Counted from the stretch's first letter, positions 53,001-64,000 are shown. The stretch is DNA of 64,000 nt from Onchocerca lupi (GCA_028564675.1 JAOVVO010000200.1:52490-116489), one strand, 5' to 3'. Made by a program: numbers and translations. The notes: a model not told the origin generated them from the letters alone.

Positions 53001-54926
53001 TTTGCATGAAGAAAATAAAGAACGAAAAAAGGAAATCTTAAATCAAAATTAAAACAAGAAAAGCACGTATTTGAAACCGAAAAATAACTAATTAAATTAA
53101 TTTTAAATATAGTTGAATTTGAAAAATATTAACAGATGAAAATGTACGAAATTCTAGTGAAATGTGTGAAATGCATCGTGCAAGAAATTTTGATGACTTG
53201 AAAGATGTTATGGATAAACAAACGATAGTCGCATTACAAAGTGTTTATAACCACGTGGATGACATTGACCTCTTTACGGGTTTGATGTCTGAAAGGCCAG
53301 TTAAAGGTTGGTTGAATCAAAAGTTAAATCTGACTACCAGTTTTTTTTGCAAGTAAAGTATAACGCTAAAAACCAATAATTTTGCATAAAACATTTTGTT
53401 GGAATAAACAAAAATCGAACAGAAATTAATTGAAAGAAAAAACAAACAAGTAAATAAGATTTGTAATTTATATTGCGAAATTTTCATTGATTTCATTCAA
53501 AGTTTTTGTAAAATCAATGTTATTCTTGCAATAATCGTAATTTTTTTTTTTTTAATTTAAGGAGCGCTGGTTGGACCAATGCTGATATGTATAATTGGCG
53601 AACATTTTCAACGGTTAAAACGTTGTGATCGATTTTATTACGAAAACGATTATCCGGCAATAAAGTTTACGCCAGGTTTATTGCTTTTATAAAAATTCAC
53701 ATAATGAAAGATAAGGGACTGACGATAAGAAAAAAATTAATTAAAGAGTTATCGTCGATCGTTAAGGTTGTCAATAAATTAAGCTTCAGAATATGCTTAA
53801 AATATAAGAAAACAGCAAACTTATATATGACGTCAGATAAGTCAACGCGAAAAAAATTTTTAATTTAACCTATTATAATTACATAAATTGGAGGAGGTAT
53901 GATTCTATGGCATAGGTAAAACCAAATAAATTTCTTTTAATATGCAACTCATTTATTTTCGCAAATTTGTAAGAATAGGTAAATATAAGAATCCTAATTT
54001 GCCACTTATTTAGTTCTGGAATTGTAAGAATTTCATGAAATATCCAAGTTCTAGATCAATTAGCGGAAATACGGAAAACAACATTAAGTAAACTTATTTG
54101 TGCAAACAGTCAATATGCGCATAACATTCAACCAAATGCATTCCTTATGCAAGATGATTTAACGTTTGTTTAAATTCCACTTCTGTTCTTTCTTCCAAGT
54201 TGTTCATGTTCATTTTAAAATTATTCGTCAATTTAATTTATTATTTTCGATTCCAACCGATTAAGCTAAATTCGGATATGTTAAATTTTGCAAATGAAAA
54301 TTATTAATTATGCTAATACGATCAGATATTTAATTTCAGGAATGCACCAATGAAGTGTTCTGAATTAGCGGAAATTGACATTTATAAATGGCTTGACCAA
54401 CGTGAAATTCTCATGATACTTTTTTTTCTTTCCAATCACAAAACTTTAAATAATGCATAATTTGAAAAGAACTGAAACTTCTTTTCAGAATTTTGTACGG
54501 TAGATAATCGAATTATTCAAATGGGGAAGACAGAACGTATAAAACCATGCATCATGTGTACATGTACCGCTGAAGGAGTATGTTTGAAATGTTCATATAT
54601 TTTAATTTTTTTAATGAACTTGATGGAAAACGAAATTTCTAAATCTTCTAATTAAATTAGAGTTTCTTAAATAACTAATATTTTAGCCAGAATGTCATGC
54701 GATGGTAATTGATCATTGCGAATCATTGTTAAACCATTATGTCTTATCGGAAGTGATCGCTGTATGTGTGTCTCTTCTTTTTTTTCTCTCGAAAGTTTCT
54801 AAAAATTTCTCATTGTTTCATAAAATTTCTGATTTGCATTCATTGATGTAATTTTCCTCTTTATAGGATACAGTTTGCGTAATACAATGCTCATCACTGA
54901 TACATCAGAAAAGCGGGCAATTGTAA
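38085..54926 (+). CDS. Secreted tandem heme peroxidase (animal peroxidase family) with inactive first domain
   Basis: Thirty-one exons (first 38085-38250, last 54867-54926) total 4626 nt and close in frame at 1541 residues, provided exon 18 ends at 50439. A signal peptide (MVLIFTLLNLLFASGIVIHG) is followed by a basic RQRR-type site and a helical N-terminal region. Peroxidase domain 1 (exons 4-13, about residues 185-730) keeps fold motifs such as FLDASHIYGSTVERASKLR and MGRDHGIPGYTAFRSACGL. However, its distal DHD site is NED (QWAMFINEDIVHAG), REHNR is RQHNN, and the proximal FRxGH is LFYYS. Domain 2 (exons 16-26, about residues 900-1410) has all of these: LIDHDFAHSP, LREHNRIA, FRFGHSLI and RGRDHGIQPY. 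A cysteine-rich VWC-like tail follows (KPCIMCTCTAEGPECH). Nematode heme peroxidases cross-link cuticle and matrix by tyrosine oxidation or act in defence; which applies here is unknown. Introns hold mobile elements (intron 1, intron 4) and repeats (introns 18 and 21). Confidence 0.92.
38489..38830. mobile_element. Helitron-like termini in peroxidase intron 1 (200-bp element with inverted ends)
   Basis: 38531-38730 begins TTTATACAAATAAAAATG and ends with the reverse complement of TCTACATAAATAAAAATG, so it has inverted termini of about 18 bp. Immediately before it, at 38503-38530, lies GTTCCTCATGGTCGTTCTGG plus CTAG, which looks like a Helitron 3' end (CTRR). The segment around 38785-38815 (TTTTGGCGGGAAACATGTTT) recurs inverted at about 55585-55610. 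Non-coding, degenerate. Confidence 0.6.
41463..44440 (+). mobile_element. Degenerate Helitron-type element in peroxidase intron 4
   Basis: The left end starts A|TC with TCTATACAAATAAAAATG at 41463. The right end at 44440 is the same terminus inverted (TCTATATAAATAAAAATG read leftward). Subterminal sequences also match in inverted orientation: GAACTTTCGGAGTTT occurs near 44381-44395 and, reversed, near 41505-41520. The 41565-41720 stretch also matches 58200-58360 in reverse for about 150 bp. The element carries a broken PIF1-type helicase and is flanked by TTA on both sides. It sits wholly between exon 4 (ends 41345) and exon 5 (starts 44651), so it does not interrupt peroxidase coding. No Rep/HUH domain is present. 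Confidence 0.65.
42230..43720 (+). pseudogene. Helitron PIF1-type helicase relic
   Basis: Readable in several frames, with stops and shifts. Segments, in order: ASPNRFAAASLHIEL, then an Asn-Tyr-Ser-Thr box, LTFEQKGIYDQIMQTIIKG, a damaged Walker A (DALGGTNKMFLIRLIL), ATLLPGGRTVHSALKLAIEL, the central block 42587-43102, NQPKLSNNTLLAVKKIMGNF, VLIPRIPMIPTDKPFQFK near 43440, and the C-terminal helicase box ACSRVGKPDN near 43600. These match the helicase half of Helitron RepHel proteins. The Walker A Gly-Lys-Thr is Asn-Lys-Met and a stop precedes it, so the gene cannot be functional. Confidence 0.8.
44441..44532 (-). repeat. Two head-to-tail Helitron-type 3' ends with a 12-bp palindrome
   Basis: Read on the minus strand, a motif CTCCTCATGACCGATCCAG ends in CTAA (44494-44491). 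Then comes TCTATGG with the perfect palindrome ATGGCCGGCCAT (44472-44483), then CTTCACATGTCCGGCTCCAA ending in CTAA (44444-44441). That abuts the TCTATATAAATAAAAATG terminus at 44440. The 50-bp unit 44441-44490 thus starts TC and ends CTAA. Confidence 0.6.
50690..51020. repeat. Degenerate repeat in peroxidase intron 18
   Basis: The motif AACTTCCCTTTG occurs three times (about 50738, 50796, 50890), each preceded by a TATAG(A/G)TA box. Local base composition is richer in G and C than the flanks, up to GGCCGGATC near 51010. Possibly an insertion of a short non-autonomous element. No coding. Confidence 0.45.
52030..52345. repeat. Three degenerate tandem units, about 110 bp period, in peroxidase intron 21
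   Basis: AATTAAATTATACCTAAATA at about 52071, AATTAAATTATACCTGATAA at about 52189 and a diverged third copy at about 52296 each lead into a (T/C)TCATTTGT(A/G)AAATTC-like block. Intronic. Confidence 0.55.
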
Positions 54927-55432
54927 TTCTTTCCGATGCATCACAGATGCGAATAATAAGTTCAAAAATGGCAATTACCTGTAATTATAGGATTGCAATT
55001 TAAAAATCATCAATAATATCCCACCAATAAAATATTTCCAATCCGAATAAATACACAGCATTTATTAGAGTACTGGTAAATCTGCTAATATTTCCCAGTA
55101 CTTTGTCTATTTTTTGATGTAATACAATATAATAATTCAGGTATATATTACAAAGATTTATCCTTTCATTAAATTCACATTTATACACTCACGGTCCTTC
55201 AATCGCTGGAAGTTTCCCAACGTTAAAATCAACTAAAATTTCCATTATCATTTGCAAGAAGTAATTTCAGGACTTTATCAGTAGAAAAGAAAATTAAGCT
55301 TGAACTCATGTCACTGCTTTGACAGAATTTTTTGTTCAGTGAAATGAGAAATAGTGTTAAAATGTGCCAGCTGCTGAATGCGTTTAGTTCAATTTATAAT
55401 TGTGAGAGTGATTGATTAATCTATATTCTATA

Positions 55433-55620
55433 TCTATATAAATAAAATTACTAATATCCGTTGTTTTTTGCCACACAACATTTCAAATTCTTCACCGATT
55501 CATCTAAAAATTTGAAATAAGATTGTATTCAAAATAGATGCAATAGGTCCACATAGATATCCTTAAGAAGACGTAATGATAAACATGTTTCCCGCCAAAA
55601 CGCTCCGATTAACAGATGAA
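55433..55620 (+). mobile_element. Helitron-type 5' end fragment
   Basis: A|TC boundary followed by TCTATATAAATAAAATTAC. The next 120 bases match, in reverse, the stretch before 38730 (both have a GAAGAA(C/T)TTGAAA block and a TGTTGTGTG or CATTGTGTA block). Near 55585-55610 it shares TTGGCGGGAAACATGTTT, inverted, with 38795-38815. Confidence 0.55.
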
Positions 55621-58199
55621 CAAAATGAAATCAACCAATCATAAGGCGATATGCTAGAGATTAGTAATAAAGGTAAAGCCCTGGAAGGATTTACAAGGTT
55701 CGGATTTTGGAGTAGAATAATTAATTTTAGATTATTAATATGAACCATTTTGGTATTAATTTTTTTTCTCATTCGGTTTCTTGAAGTTTTGAAATATTTC
55801 AGTGTTCTAAAATAAAATAATGAATTCTTTTTGTGGAACATTCTTAAACGTACTTTTTTTGATTCCTTAATTAGTTATGGTTAATACTGAAAAAAAGTGA
55901 AAAAATGTTGAAACAAAATAGCAAATTTTCTTAAGAAAACATACCGGTGACTCTAATATTAAACATTGAGAAATAACTTTACGACCACGCAAAACAATAG
56001 AATATAACCTTTTAAATATTATTAAGCAAGGACTCAAAAAAGGTTACTATTTTTGCTGGAAAATTAACAATATTTTAATCCTTAAATAGCAGCGCTGATA
56101 TGAATCTTAATGTTCTCGCCATCGTACGTAACATTTCCTGATAATGGCATTGATCATTCAGGTGAGTTTGAGAAATTTTTGCGTGTTCGTCAGTCAATCT
56201 CTAATATATCATTTACCAAAGGAGCCAGGAAAGAATGGCATCTTAGAGTGAGGAGATGTTCTGCTCGCAACTTTTAAGCAAATATGATAGTTATGTTTTT
56301 GATAGATTCACATCTTTGAATGATAAGATTAGATTAAGTTTGTAAACATCGTTTTTGCATGGAGCAGATTACAAATACTTATTGCTTGCTCTTAAAAAAT
56401 AAGCATTTCTCTGATATGCTTGCTACATTGATGTACACGATCAAATTATATTGCAGTTCACATATAAATGCAATGTAAGGTTTAGTTTTATATGCTATTT
56501 CAGCTCAGTACATGTTAAGGAAACAATGCATGAAAGATTGAAAAAGTTTTATGAATTCATTTCATAAACTGTGCTCAAATCTGAATTAGATCATTTTTTC
56601 AGCAGATTAACATTTTATTTGTAATATCAACAGTTATTTTTTGATTTTTCAGTCTATCTTAATTATTAGAAAAGAAATGGATAGAAATTAGAAAAGAAAT
56701 GGTCAAAATATATGCTGTTCCTTGCCCTTAACACGTATTTTCATATTCAATGTTTATTTACCAGTAATACTCCCTGCCTGACATTAATCAGTAATATTTC
56801 TTATTTGACTTTCACAGCAATGTTTCTTGCTTAACATTCACCAGTGACACTCCCTGCTTAAATTAATTAATTATTAATTATTATTATTATCTAGAAAAAT
56901 TAAATTAATCTATAATCATAAATTGTATGTATCATAATATTTTGTGCTTAATTACTACTTAGTTTAAATCTTTTCGATTTAAACCAAAAAATGAATTCTA
57001 CTTAATTTAAAATTTTTAGATTTATAAACGAGAGATAAATTTTATTTAATTTTCAACTTTTTAAGGTATGATCAAAAAAACAAAATTTCATTTCATTTCA
57101 AAATTTTAATTCAAAAGCACAAAAATCAAAAACCCATTCTTCTCTGTTATTATTTATGTGCATAAATATAATTATTTACACAAAAGAAATGAAAAAGTAG
57201 GAGAACATGAGAAGCGTGAGCTATACGGGAAATCGGTTGATAGGTTCGAAAAAAAAATTTGTCGTTTTCACTGCTCAATATAAATATATTTTTTGTTATG
57301 ATAGTTAATCATTACATTTGTTGTTTACATGTGCGCGGATTTAAATGCATACACATATATACACGTAGCGAAGCGTATACACGAAATAAATGTACACAAA
57401 CAAACACAGCATGCATTCACGCAAATCGACCGATTGTAAATAGCTCAATTTAAGACATTTTATTAGAGCATATTTTAAAGAATGAATATAATGAATATTT
57501 CTGATAGTCTGGCAGTTTAATTTTTATTTATATTTATATTAGTACTTTCATATTGCTTATTTAAAAACCATATCCGGAATTTTTTTCGACTTCTTATTTT
57601 TCTTTTTTTTTATTTTCTAGCTTTTTATGAAATCTTATCTCCTTCCATTTTTTTTTTTTTTTAAATCTCTTTTCTTTATTTGATTATATTCCTTATTGTT
57701 TTATGTTTAATTTGCTTAGAAAGAAAAAATGATTTACTATTTATTTTGTAATTGATTAAACAATTATTTACCACTTTTGAACATTATTTACTGTTCTTGA
57801 ATATTGTTCACTATTTCGAATAGTATTTTTACCTAACTTAATTTTTATCTATTGATTTCAGAAATGTATTAATGGTAGAACGAAAACTTTAATAATCGGA
57901 ACTATGATAATATAAATTCAAGATATTTTTCAAAAAGAAACTTGTTCTTTTTTTTTGACTGTTTATTATAATTTTTCCCTTTTTTTCTTATCATAAATTT
58001 TTTAATTCTATGATATGCATTTTAATATTTCATCAAAATTCTTTTATATATAGTGTTTATTAATAAATTTATCCTATAAGTTGCCTATGGTACGTAAAGT
58101 ATTTATATACGAAATTTCTTCTGTAGAATTAATTTAGCATATTAAATGTTTTTATAGCATTTATTTATCATTTATTATTATTTATTAATATTTAATTAT

Positions 58200-58449
58200 T
58201 AAATATTATTAGAGCAGTGGAGGGAAGAAGGAGAATGAGAGAAAAAAAGGAAGGCGGAGTCGTTAAACTGCGCCCCCTCAATTATTTTTAGTTATCACGC
58301 ACGTGACACATGAAAAAAAAGTAAGTACGTCTGTATAAAAGCACGCACCTATTCGAATGCAAGGTTGTGTCAAAATTTGAAAAAAATCGGTGGAGAACTT
58401 GAGATCAATGAGAAGTAACAGGTATCATGTACATTTTCATTCATATAGA
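58200..58449 (-). mobile_element. Helitron-type 5' end fragment
   Basis: On the minus strand it starts A|TC at 58449 with TCTATATGAATGAAAATG. About 150 bp (58200-58360) match the reverse complement of 41565-41720, including CGTGACAC and CACGCACCTATTCGAATG-like boxes. The same TATTCGAATGCAA box occurs near 44289 (+). Confidence 0.6.
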
Positions 58450-59824
58450 TACATTTGATGCTTATTTAAGTTTTCGGTATCTGAATGCAGTCGCGAAGCA
58501 TAGCATTATAAAAATTTGTTGATAGATTTATGATTTTTTTTTTATATTATATATAAAAGAAAACTTAAATAAGTATCATATATATATAAATGCAATTGAG
58601 CCAATACAACATGAAAAAAATGATCTGTATTGAAAAATAATCAAATATTTTTAATTTTTTTGTTTTTTTATAGAATAAATATTATTACATACGTAATATA
58701 CAGAAAGCTTTTAAAAGGTAAAAGGTCATATCATACACAAGAAATATCGTTTTTTTTTGAAAAAAAGAACTGCTTGATATTTATTTTCGCAAAGGTTTGC
58801 CTTGCATTCTTTAAAAAGTTTATTATTAGAAATCATGAGCGATTGCAAAATAAAAATGAATTATAAGACAGCAAATGATTAAAAAAAATAGAAAATGTTG
58901 AAAGTTTCCAAAATCAAGTTAGATTAGCGAAAAAGCAAGATAGTAAAAAAGCGATAATGCTGCTTGTTTATCACAATGGAAATCAATTTTTTACTTCAAT
59001 AAAGTTAGAAAAGTAAATTCTTTACTAAATTTTGTTAAAATAAAACCACTTAACAATTTCCTATATGAACCAAAAACATATTATGAGTATAGTACGAGGT
59101 TAACATAGTAAGTAAACTCAAAGATCAATTATTTCTCATTTTAATAGAAAATTAAGCTGAAGAAGATAGAGCAGCATAATTTTTCGTTTTATTCCACTTA
59201 ATTACTAAAAAAACAATAGCTGTTTATTTTCTCTTGACATAATTAGAATCTATGCAAACAGATTTGAATTTTAAATGGACATATAAGAAAAAACAACTAC
59301 TGTATATTTGCTTTGCTAATTTATTTCAGCTCTATGGTTATATTTTTAGCTATATGTTATAGGTTTAACAGATTATTAAATTTGTCGCAATATTTTATAA
59401 TGATCATATAAGTTTTGATAAATTAAAGCACAATGAAAATTTTCATATCGACAATTGAATGTTTCTTTGTTTTATCGCATGGATAATGCGTTCCTTTCGA
59501 ATTTCAGTCGATATAAAAGAAAACCAAAAGTCTAAGCAAAACAAAATTTGCACATATATTCCTTAACATTTTCGCATTACAGATGAAAACAGAATATTGT
59601 CACAGTGGAATAAAATAAGACATGAAGCAATAAAACGGATGCAAATATGAAATTCTATTATCATTCAAAATTTTTTATTTAATTTTATGAATCATTCTTG
59701 ATACTTGACCAAATGATAATGGCAGGTGATAAAAGATGATATAGTGCAAATACAATTTTAAGATACTACAATATAATAAAATTTATACTCCTGTGATTGA
59801 AAATATTTTGTTTATTTAAAATAA

Positions 59825-60412
59825 CTACATCGATCTTGCCATCCAGGAGTTTACTGCTGAAAGTAGCATTTCAGTAGAACATTTAAGTTTTTTTCGATGT
59901 CTTTTTAAATTATAATTTTTTCTGAATATTCTGCCACATTCATCACATTTAAATGAACCTTTATTTGTATGTATCTCTTTATGTTCTTTCAAATTGCTGG
60001 CATATTTAAATTCTTTTTCACATTGATTGCATTTGTACGATCTTTCGTTCGTATGTCGACGCATATGAGTTCGCAATCTGCACTGATATGGAAATTGTTT
60101 ACCGCATACGTCACATTTGAATGCGTCATTCATTTCGCCCATATGCTTTCTCATATGAACTCGAAAATTGAATGGATAACCAATTTTTGCGCCGCATATG
60201 TCACATCTAAATTTTTTTTCTTTCGAATGTACCGTCATATGATTTCGCAGCTTGCATGGATAAAGGAACTGTATGTTACATATTTGACATTGTAACAATT
60301 GTTTCTTTGTTTTGATTTTAAACTTTGTAGTTGTAGTCATAATGGAATTTGTTTTTTCCATCTTATTCAAAGATTTCTGATGTCGAATTGTCTTATCTAA
60401 AGGCAATTGCAT
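59825..60412 (-). CDS. C2H2 zinc finger protein, five fingers
   Basis: Predicted nucleic-acid-binding protein, 195 residues from the ATG at 60412. The N-terminal 40 residues are basic. Fingers with CX2CX12HX3H spacing begin at Cys42, Cys70, Cys100 and Cys128. The fifth (Cys156, Cys159, His172) ends with Cys178 in place of the last His, a C2HC variant. Linkers such as HTNERSYKC deviate from the classic TGEKP. A strong acceptor (GGATTATTTCAG) at about 60471 could be a trans-splice site; the bases between it and 60412 contain an in-frame stop, which favours this ATG. An upstream leftward open frame (60815-60985, including MQVDVNEVENCPTLVISD) could be a 5' exon through a weak acceptor, so the true N-terminus is uncertain. 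Target genes unknown. Confidence 0.85.
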   Translation of the reverse strand: MQLPLDKTIRHQKSLNKMEKTNSIMTTTTKFKIKTKKQLLQCQICNIQFLYPCKLRNHMTVHSKEKKFRCDICGAKIGYPFNFRVHMRKHMGEMNDAFKCDVCGKQFPYQCRLRTHMRRHTNERSYKCNQCEKEFKYASNLKEHKEIHTNKGSFKCDECGRIFRKNYNLKRHRKKLKCSTEMLLSAVNSWMARSM

Positions 60413-61909
60413 TGCGACATTTTTCTGCTTCAAATGATCGGTTATTTAGATTGCCTTCATTTGATGTCTGAAATAATCCGATATAATTCATTTCATAATT
60501 CCACTTGATGGTTATTTTTTCTGCAATTTTTTTTTTTTTTTTTTTGAATATTAGCAATTAAAGGAATTCACAGACATCATTGTGTAATCTTTGTTCACCT
60601 CTCTTTTCAGAATGATGAAAGCATTATATTCATTACTTTGTCGTAATTTTTTAGCAAAAGTGAAAATTTTTCATCATAAACACCAAATTTACCATATTCT
60701 ATTAGAATGGAATAATGTTTTTCATGAAAACGTTTGAAGAATGCAATAAGAATGATGATGGAATAATATAATGGTATAATGTTTGACTTAAAAGAATTTG
60801 AAGAATGCAACAAGAATGATGATACTAAGCGCAAAGAAACATTGTCATTGCTTAGAGAAAGTTCTGATGATTTAATAATATGGTCATTTTGCATTTTTAT
60901 CTGTGATATGTTATGAAACTTCTTGCAATCTGATATCACAAGTGTTGGACAATTTTCTACTTCGTTAACATCAACTTGCATCATAACACTTCTAAATTCA
61001 TATTCAAAATTTAATAAATTAAAAAACTTACATAACAGCCAATTCATATGATGGCCATAATTTTCGTGAATCTAAATGGTCACTTCGTCACCGCTCAATT
61101 ACTTCCACCGTCGTTCGATTACTAACAGTTTGATGGAATATAATAATAGTTTGAAAAAGAATATCCGTTTTGCTGTTTTATATTGTTGATTTGAAACAAA
61201 TGATGATGTGGATACACGCAAAGAAAAGAATGAAAAACTGGTATCGCCGAAATGATTTGAGAATTCAATGTATAAATTTTCTGTAATTTATATTGATTTT
61301 ATGTTATGAATGTTGCTGCAAAACATTGACTGCTTCAAAATTATTCAGAAAATCACAAAAAAAAGAAATAATGTAATGTAAATATACATTAGTAATAATT
61401 AGCTGTAATATTTAATTGATTAATTGTAATGTTCATATTTCTCCTTCTAATATAATATTAAACTCTAAGAAAATTGTAACTAATATGATATCAAACTTTC
61501 GGAAAATTGTAAATTTTTTTCAAATTAATTTTTGATCATCGAGATCACAAATATTATCAAATATTCTAAACAATTTCATTATAAAAAGGGTTATTATCTG
61601 CATTTCATTCAATTTTAATTCATTTAATCATTCATTCATTCTCTTTTTTGCTAATTTGCTTTATCATTACGAGCGTCTTCAAATTTTTTATTCCGATACT
61701 CATACTTAAGATAACATTTCTACTCAAATGTTATTGAATTATCGATATAGATTAATTCTTTGAGTAATGTAGTTGCGGCAAATAAAAATTTCGTGTACCA
61801 GACTTCATCACACAAAGCTTTCATCTGCTCCAAAATTCAAACTCAAACCAAAAACTTTCCTCTAAACTTTCTTTCACGACTTTCTTTTTTTTTGTGACGA
61901 AGGTTAGGT
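60413..61909. other. Upstream region of the zinc finger gene
   Basis: It contains the possible 5' exon near 60815-60985 and otherwise AT-rich sequence. I could not identify a long terminal repeat for the retroelement that starts at about 61910. Confidence 0.4.
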
Positions 61910-64000
61910 ATGTCTGAAAATTTGACTAAAGAAGCCAAAACAGCAAAATCGAAGATATGAAAACTTCTAATGAAGAAATCGATCTAATCTCACCAGATCG
62001 AACATTCAACGAGAAAAACTTAAACAACAAATACGAGATCAAAATGTGATTGTCATGGAAAAAAAACCAAATGCCTTGATTTCTATGCTATGCTAGAAAC
62101 AATCATTTGAAGTAATTGGATCTCATACAAAAAGGCAATCATATTAGCGAAGAAAGAAGATGAAAAAAAATATGTCGAAATGGTTGAAGACCTAGAAGAT
62201 ATCTTAAATTTAATAATTAGCGCAAGAGAAGCTATTATTACGTTGAAATGATGATTATGAAGCAATATTTCAATGTTTAAGTCAAGTAGATATCGAAGAG
62301 TTAACCTCAAAAAAAATTATTCCTCCGCTTATCATGTAACAACAATAAACCTGCCTCAATTGTTACTGCCCATATTTATGGCGATCCCAAACTCTGAAGA
62401 GATTTTTGAAATAACTTAATGCTGCTGTGTATTTTCAAAATATACTAGATAATTAAAAAAATGAATTATCTAAAAGGGAGGAAGTCTTACTGTTAGCAAG
62501 GGGCTATGATATTGCTCCAGGAAATTATAATATCATGAGAAAGCTAATTGATAAATTGAACAAATCATTTATCATAAAAAAAAGTCGCTATATATAATTA
62601 TTACAATCCATCAAAAGAAATGATGAAGAATGGAAGGTAACTAATGAAGCGACAGAAAAAAAATACTTCAACAGCTAAAGCTATAGGCGAGAATCTAGAG
62701 CATTCTAAGATCAAAAATGTTATTGAAAGCAAATTGCAGGTTTGGATATTGAACAGAGAATTTCAACAAAAGAAGGAGTGAAAAATATGGCTTATTAATA
62801 AGCTTGAGAATATTTGTCAGAACTAGTTCGAAGAAATGAAGAAATAACTGGAAACCAAATCTTTAGTAAAAGGGAAGAAATCAGCAGAAACGAAATTAAA
62901 ACGAATCCCATGCTATACAAAAGTAAGAACTTCAGCCTTAGCCATAATTAAACAATTCAAGCCAATAATGATCTTAAGTTGATTAGAGAATCGAGAAAAA
63001 TTCCAAAGAGTAGAAAAAACTAAAAGATTCTACACATTTTTTCAACAAGGACCATTGAGATAATGAATATCATATTTATTTCACACTCAAAAAACGAATG
63101 AAAAAGTTTGAGAAAAACCAAAAAATGCGTCAACTGTCCTCGAACGGCAAATGCAACAAATAATTGAAATTAAAAAGAAACTTTTATGTCTCCACTGCAA
63201 AAGCCCTCACAATACTGCACTATGTCATGTCAACTATAAGCTTGTTTGAAAAATAATTGCAAACTGTTAGTTCGAGAAAAGAAAATTGGATTCGACTACA
63301 ATGATAAATTCAATAAATGAAACAGGAATGCAAAGTGGTGAGTAAATTTTACTTTTATGCAAATGAATCCAAATAATCAACCCGAACTACTTAGAAATTC
63401 AACAAAAGACTTTCGCACTATTCTATATTGGTTTGCAACTATTTTCATGACCAAGGAACTAGCAAATCGATTGAATCTTCGAAGAAACGAGGAATCACTT
63501 AATTTGGTAATAAGACATCATAAGAATGGCATCCTACCCAAGCGGAAATCGAGATGAAAATTGGAAAAAAAGAAATAATATTGTTGGAGGCAATGGCGAT
63601 CAATATTTAACAAATGAATTGCAAATAGTAAAGTTGAATGAAAAGGCATTGTTCTCCAGAATAAACAAAACGAATTAAATGGTCTTAAGAGTGTCACTAG
63701 AAACAACCTAACATATCTATTGAAGCAAGCTTCTTTAAATTTAAACAAATAAACAAGATTGAGGGTTTAAAGTCTGGATTCTCTTTACTCAGCATAAAAG
63801 CTGGACCCATGATTGTTAGAAGTGAGTACGCTAATGAATTCCACAATTATAACGTGATATCAGTATGATGATGAAAAGGCATTGGAACAATTTATACAAA
63901 AAACATCACTAAGAAAAAATAAAGACATTAAGTCTGTTGGCCATGGAAAGAATTAAAGATAAATTTAAATGATAATTATAATCTTTGTTTCAGTCGATTA
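61910..64000 (+). pseudogene. Degenerate BEL/Pao LTR-retrotransposon gag-pol relic, runs off the window
   Basis: Multiple frames with stops. Recognisable pieces in order: a gag-like start (MSENLTKEAKTAK), a DUF1759-like block (ARGYDIAPGNYNIMRKLIDK in frame after 62500; RNDEEWKVTNEA near 62620), a zinc knuckle (CLHCKSPHNTALCH, 63199-63240) and an aspartic-protease stretch ending in FMTKELANRLNL near 63460. The catalytic DTG position of the protease is not conserved (it reads WFAT). Long gaps and stops make expression as a polyprotein impossible. Reverse transcriptase, if present, lies to the right of the window. Confidence 0.7.

Larger units (their letters stand above)
54927..59824. other. Intergenic, with scattered Helitron ends
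   Basis: About 4.9 kb of AT-rich sequence after the peroxidase stop. Apart from Helitron-like segments at 55433-55620 and 58200-58449 I see no gene. Short open frames at 57259-57453 and 58630-58866 have no splice or domain support. Confidence 0.5.

Noticed and set aside
59969..60295. + strand 108-residue frame
   Set aside because: Antisense shadow of the zinc finger repeats.
1..64000. CRISPR arrays, bacterial operons, tRNA or rRNA genes
   Set aside because: Searched by eye; no regularly spaced repeats, Shine-Dalgarno-led gene clusters or cloverleaf-like sequences were found, and gene structure is eukaryotic.

Overview
The window looks like nuclear DNA of a filarial (spirurid) nematode. It is strongly AT-rich with many A/T homopolymers, genes are split into numerous small exons with TTTCAG-type acceptors, and the protein set is nematode-like. 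A tandem heme peroxidase, a degenerate acireductone-dioxygenase paralog, a BEL/Pao retroelement relic and Helitron debris all fit. The genus cannot be fixed from the sequence alone.

Layout. 1-3516 (-): first nine exons of coatomer gamma (COPI), 3' end outside the window. 4835-8450 (-): secreted chymotrypsin-fold serine peptidase, eight exons and 323 residues that join in frame. 9992-11431 (-): 154-residue acireductone-dioxygenase homolog lacking the metal ligands, with a long GTT/AAC microsatellite just upstream. 11432-18568: about 7 kb of AT-rich sequence with no convincing gene. 18569-29511 (-): about 26 exons of a CACHD1-type VWFA/Cache membrane protein. 31238-34774 (+): an unrecognised multi-exon gene. 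38085-54926 (+): a 31-exon heme peroxidase with two peroxidase domains, of which the first has lost its heme and catalytic residues. Its introns carry Helitron sequence, including a broken PIF1-type helicase. 54927-59824: intergenic, with more Helitron ends. 59825-60412 (-): a five-finger zinc finger protein. 61910-64000 (+): decayed BEL/Pao gag-pol relic running off the window.

The genes are unrelated housekeeping, secreted, membrane and regulatory functions; nothing suggests an operon or shared pathway. The most interesting material is the peroxidase locus: a pseudo-peroxidase domain fused to an apparently intact one, an apparent G-to-A change at the first base of one intron that is otherwise required for a 1541-residue frame, a perfect 24-bp inverted repeat upstream, and mobile elements bounded by inverted copies of one Helitron-like terminus, some abutting Helitron 3' ends head to tail.

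Exon models were assembled by eye from splice consensus, reading frame and remembered family sequences. Boundaries are good where the frame closes (peptidase, dioxygenase homolog, peroxidase) and less certain elsewhere.
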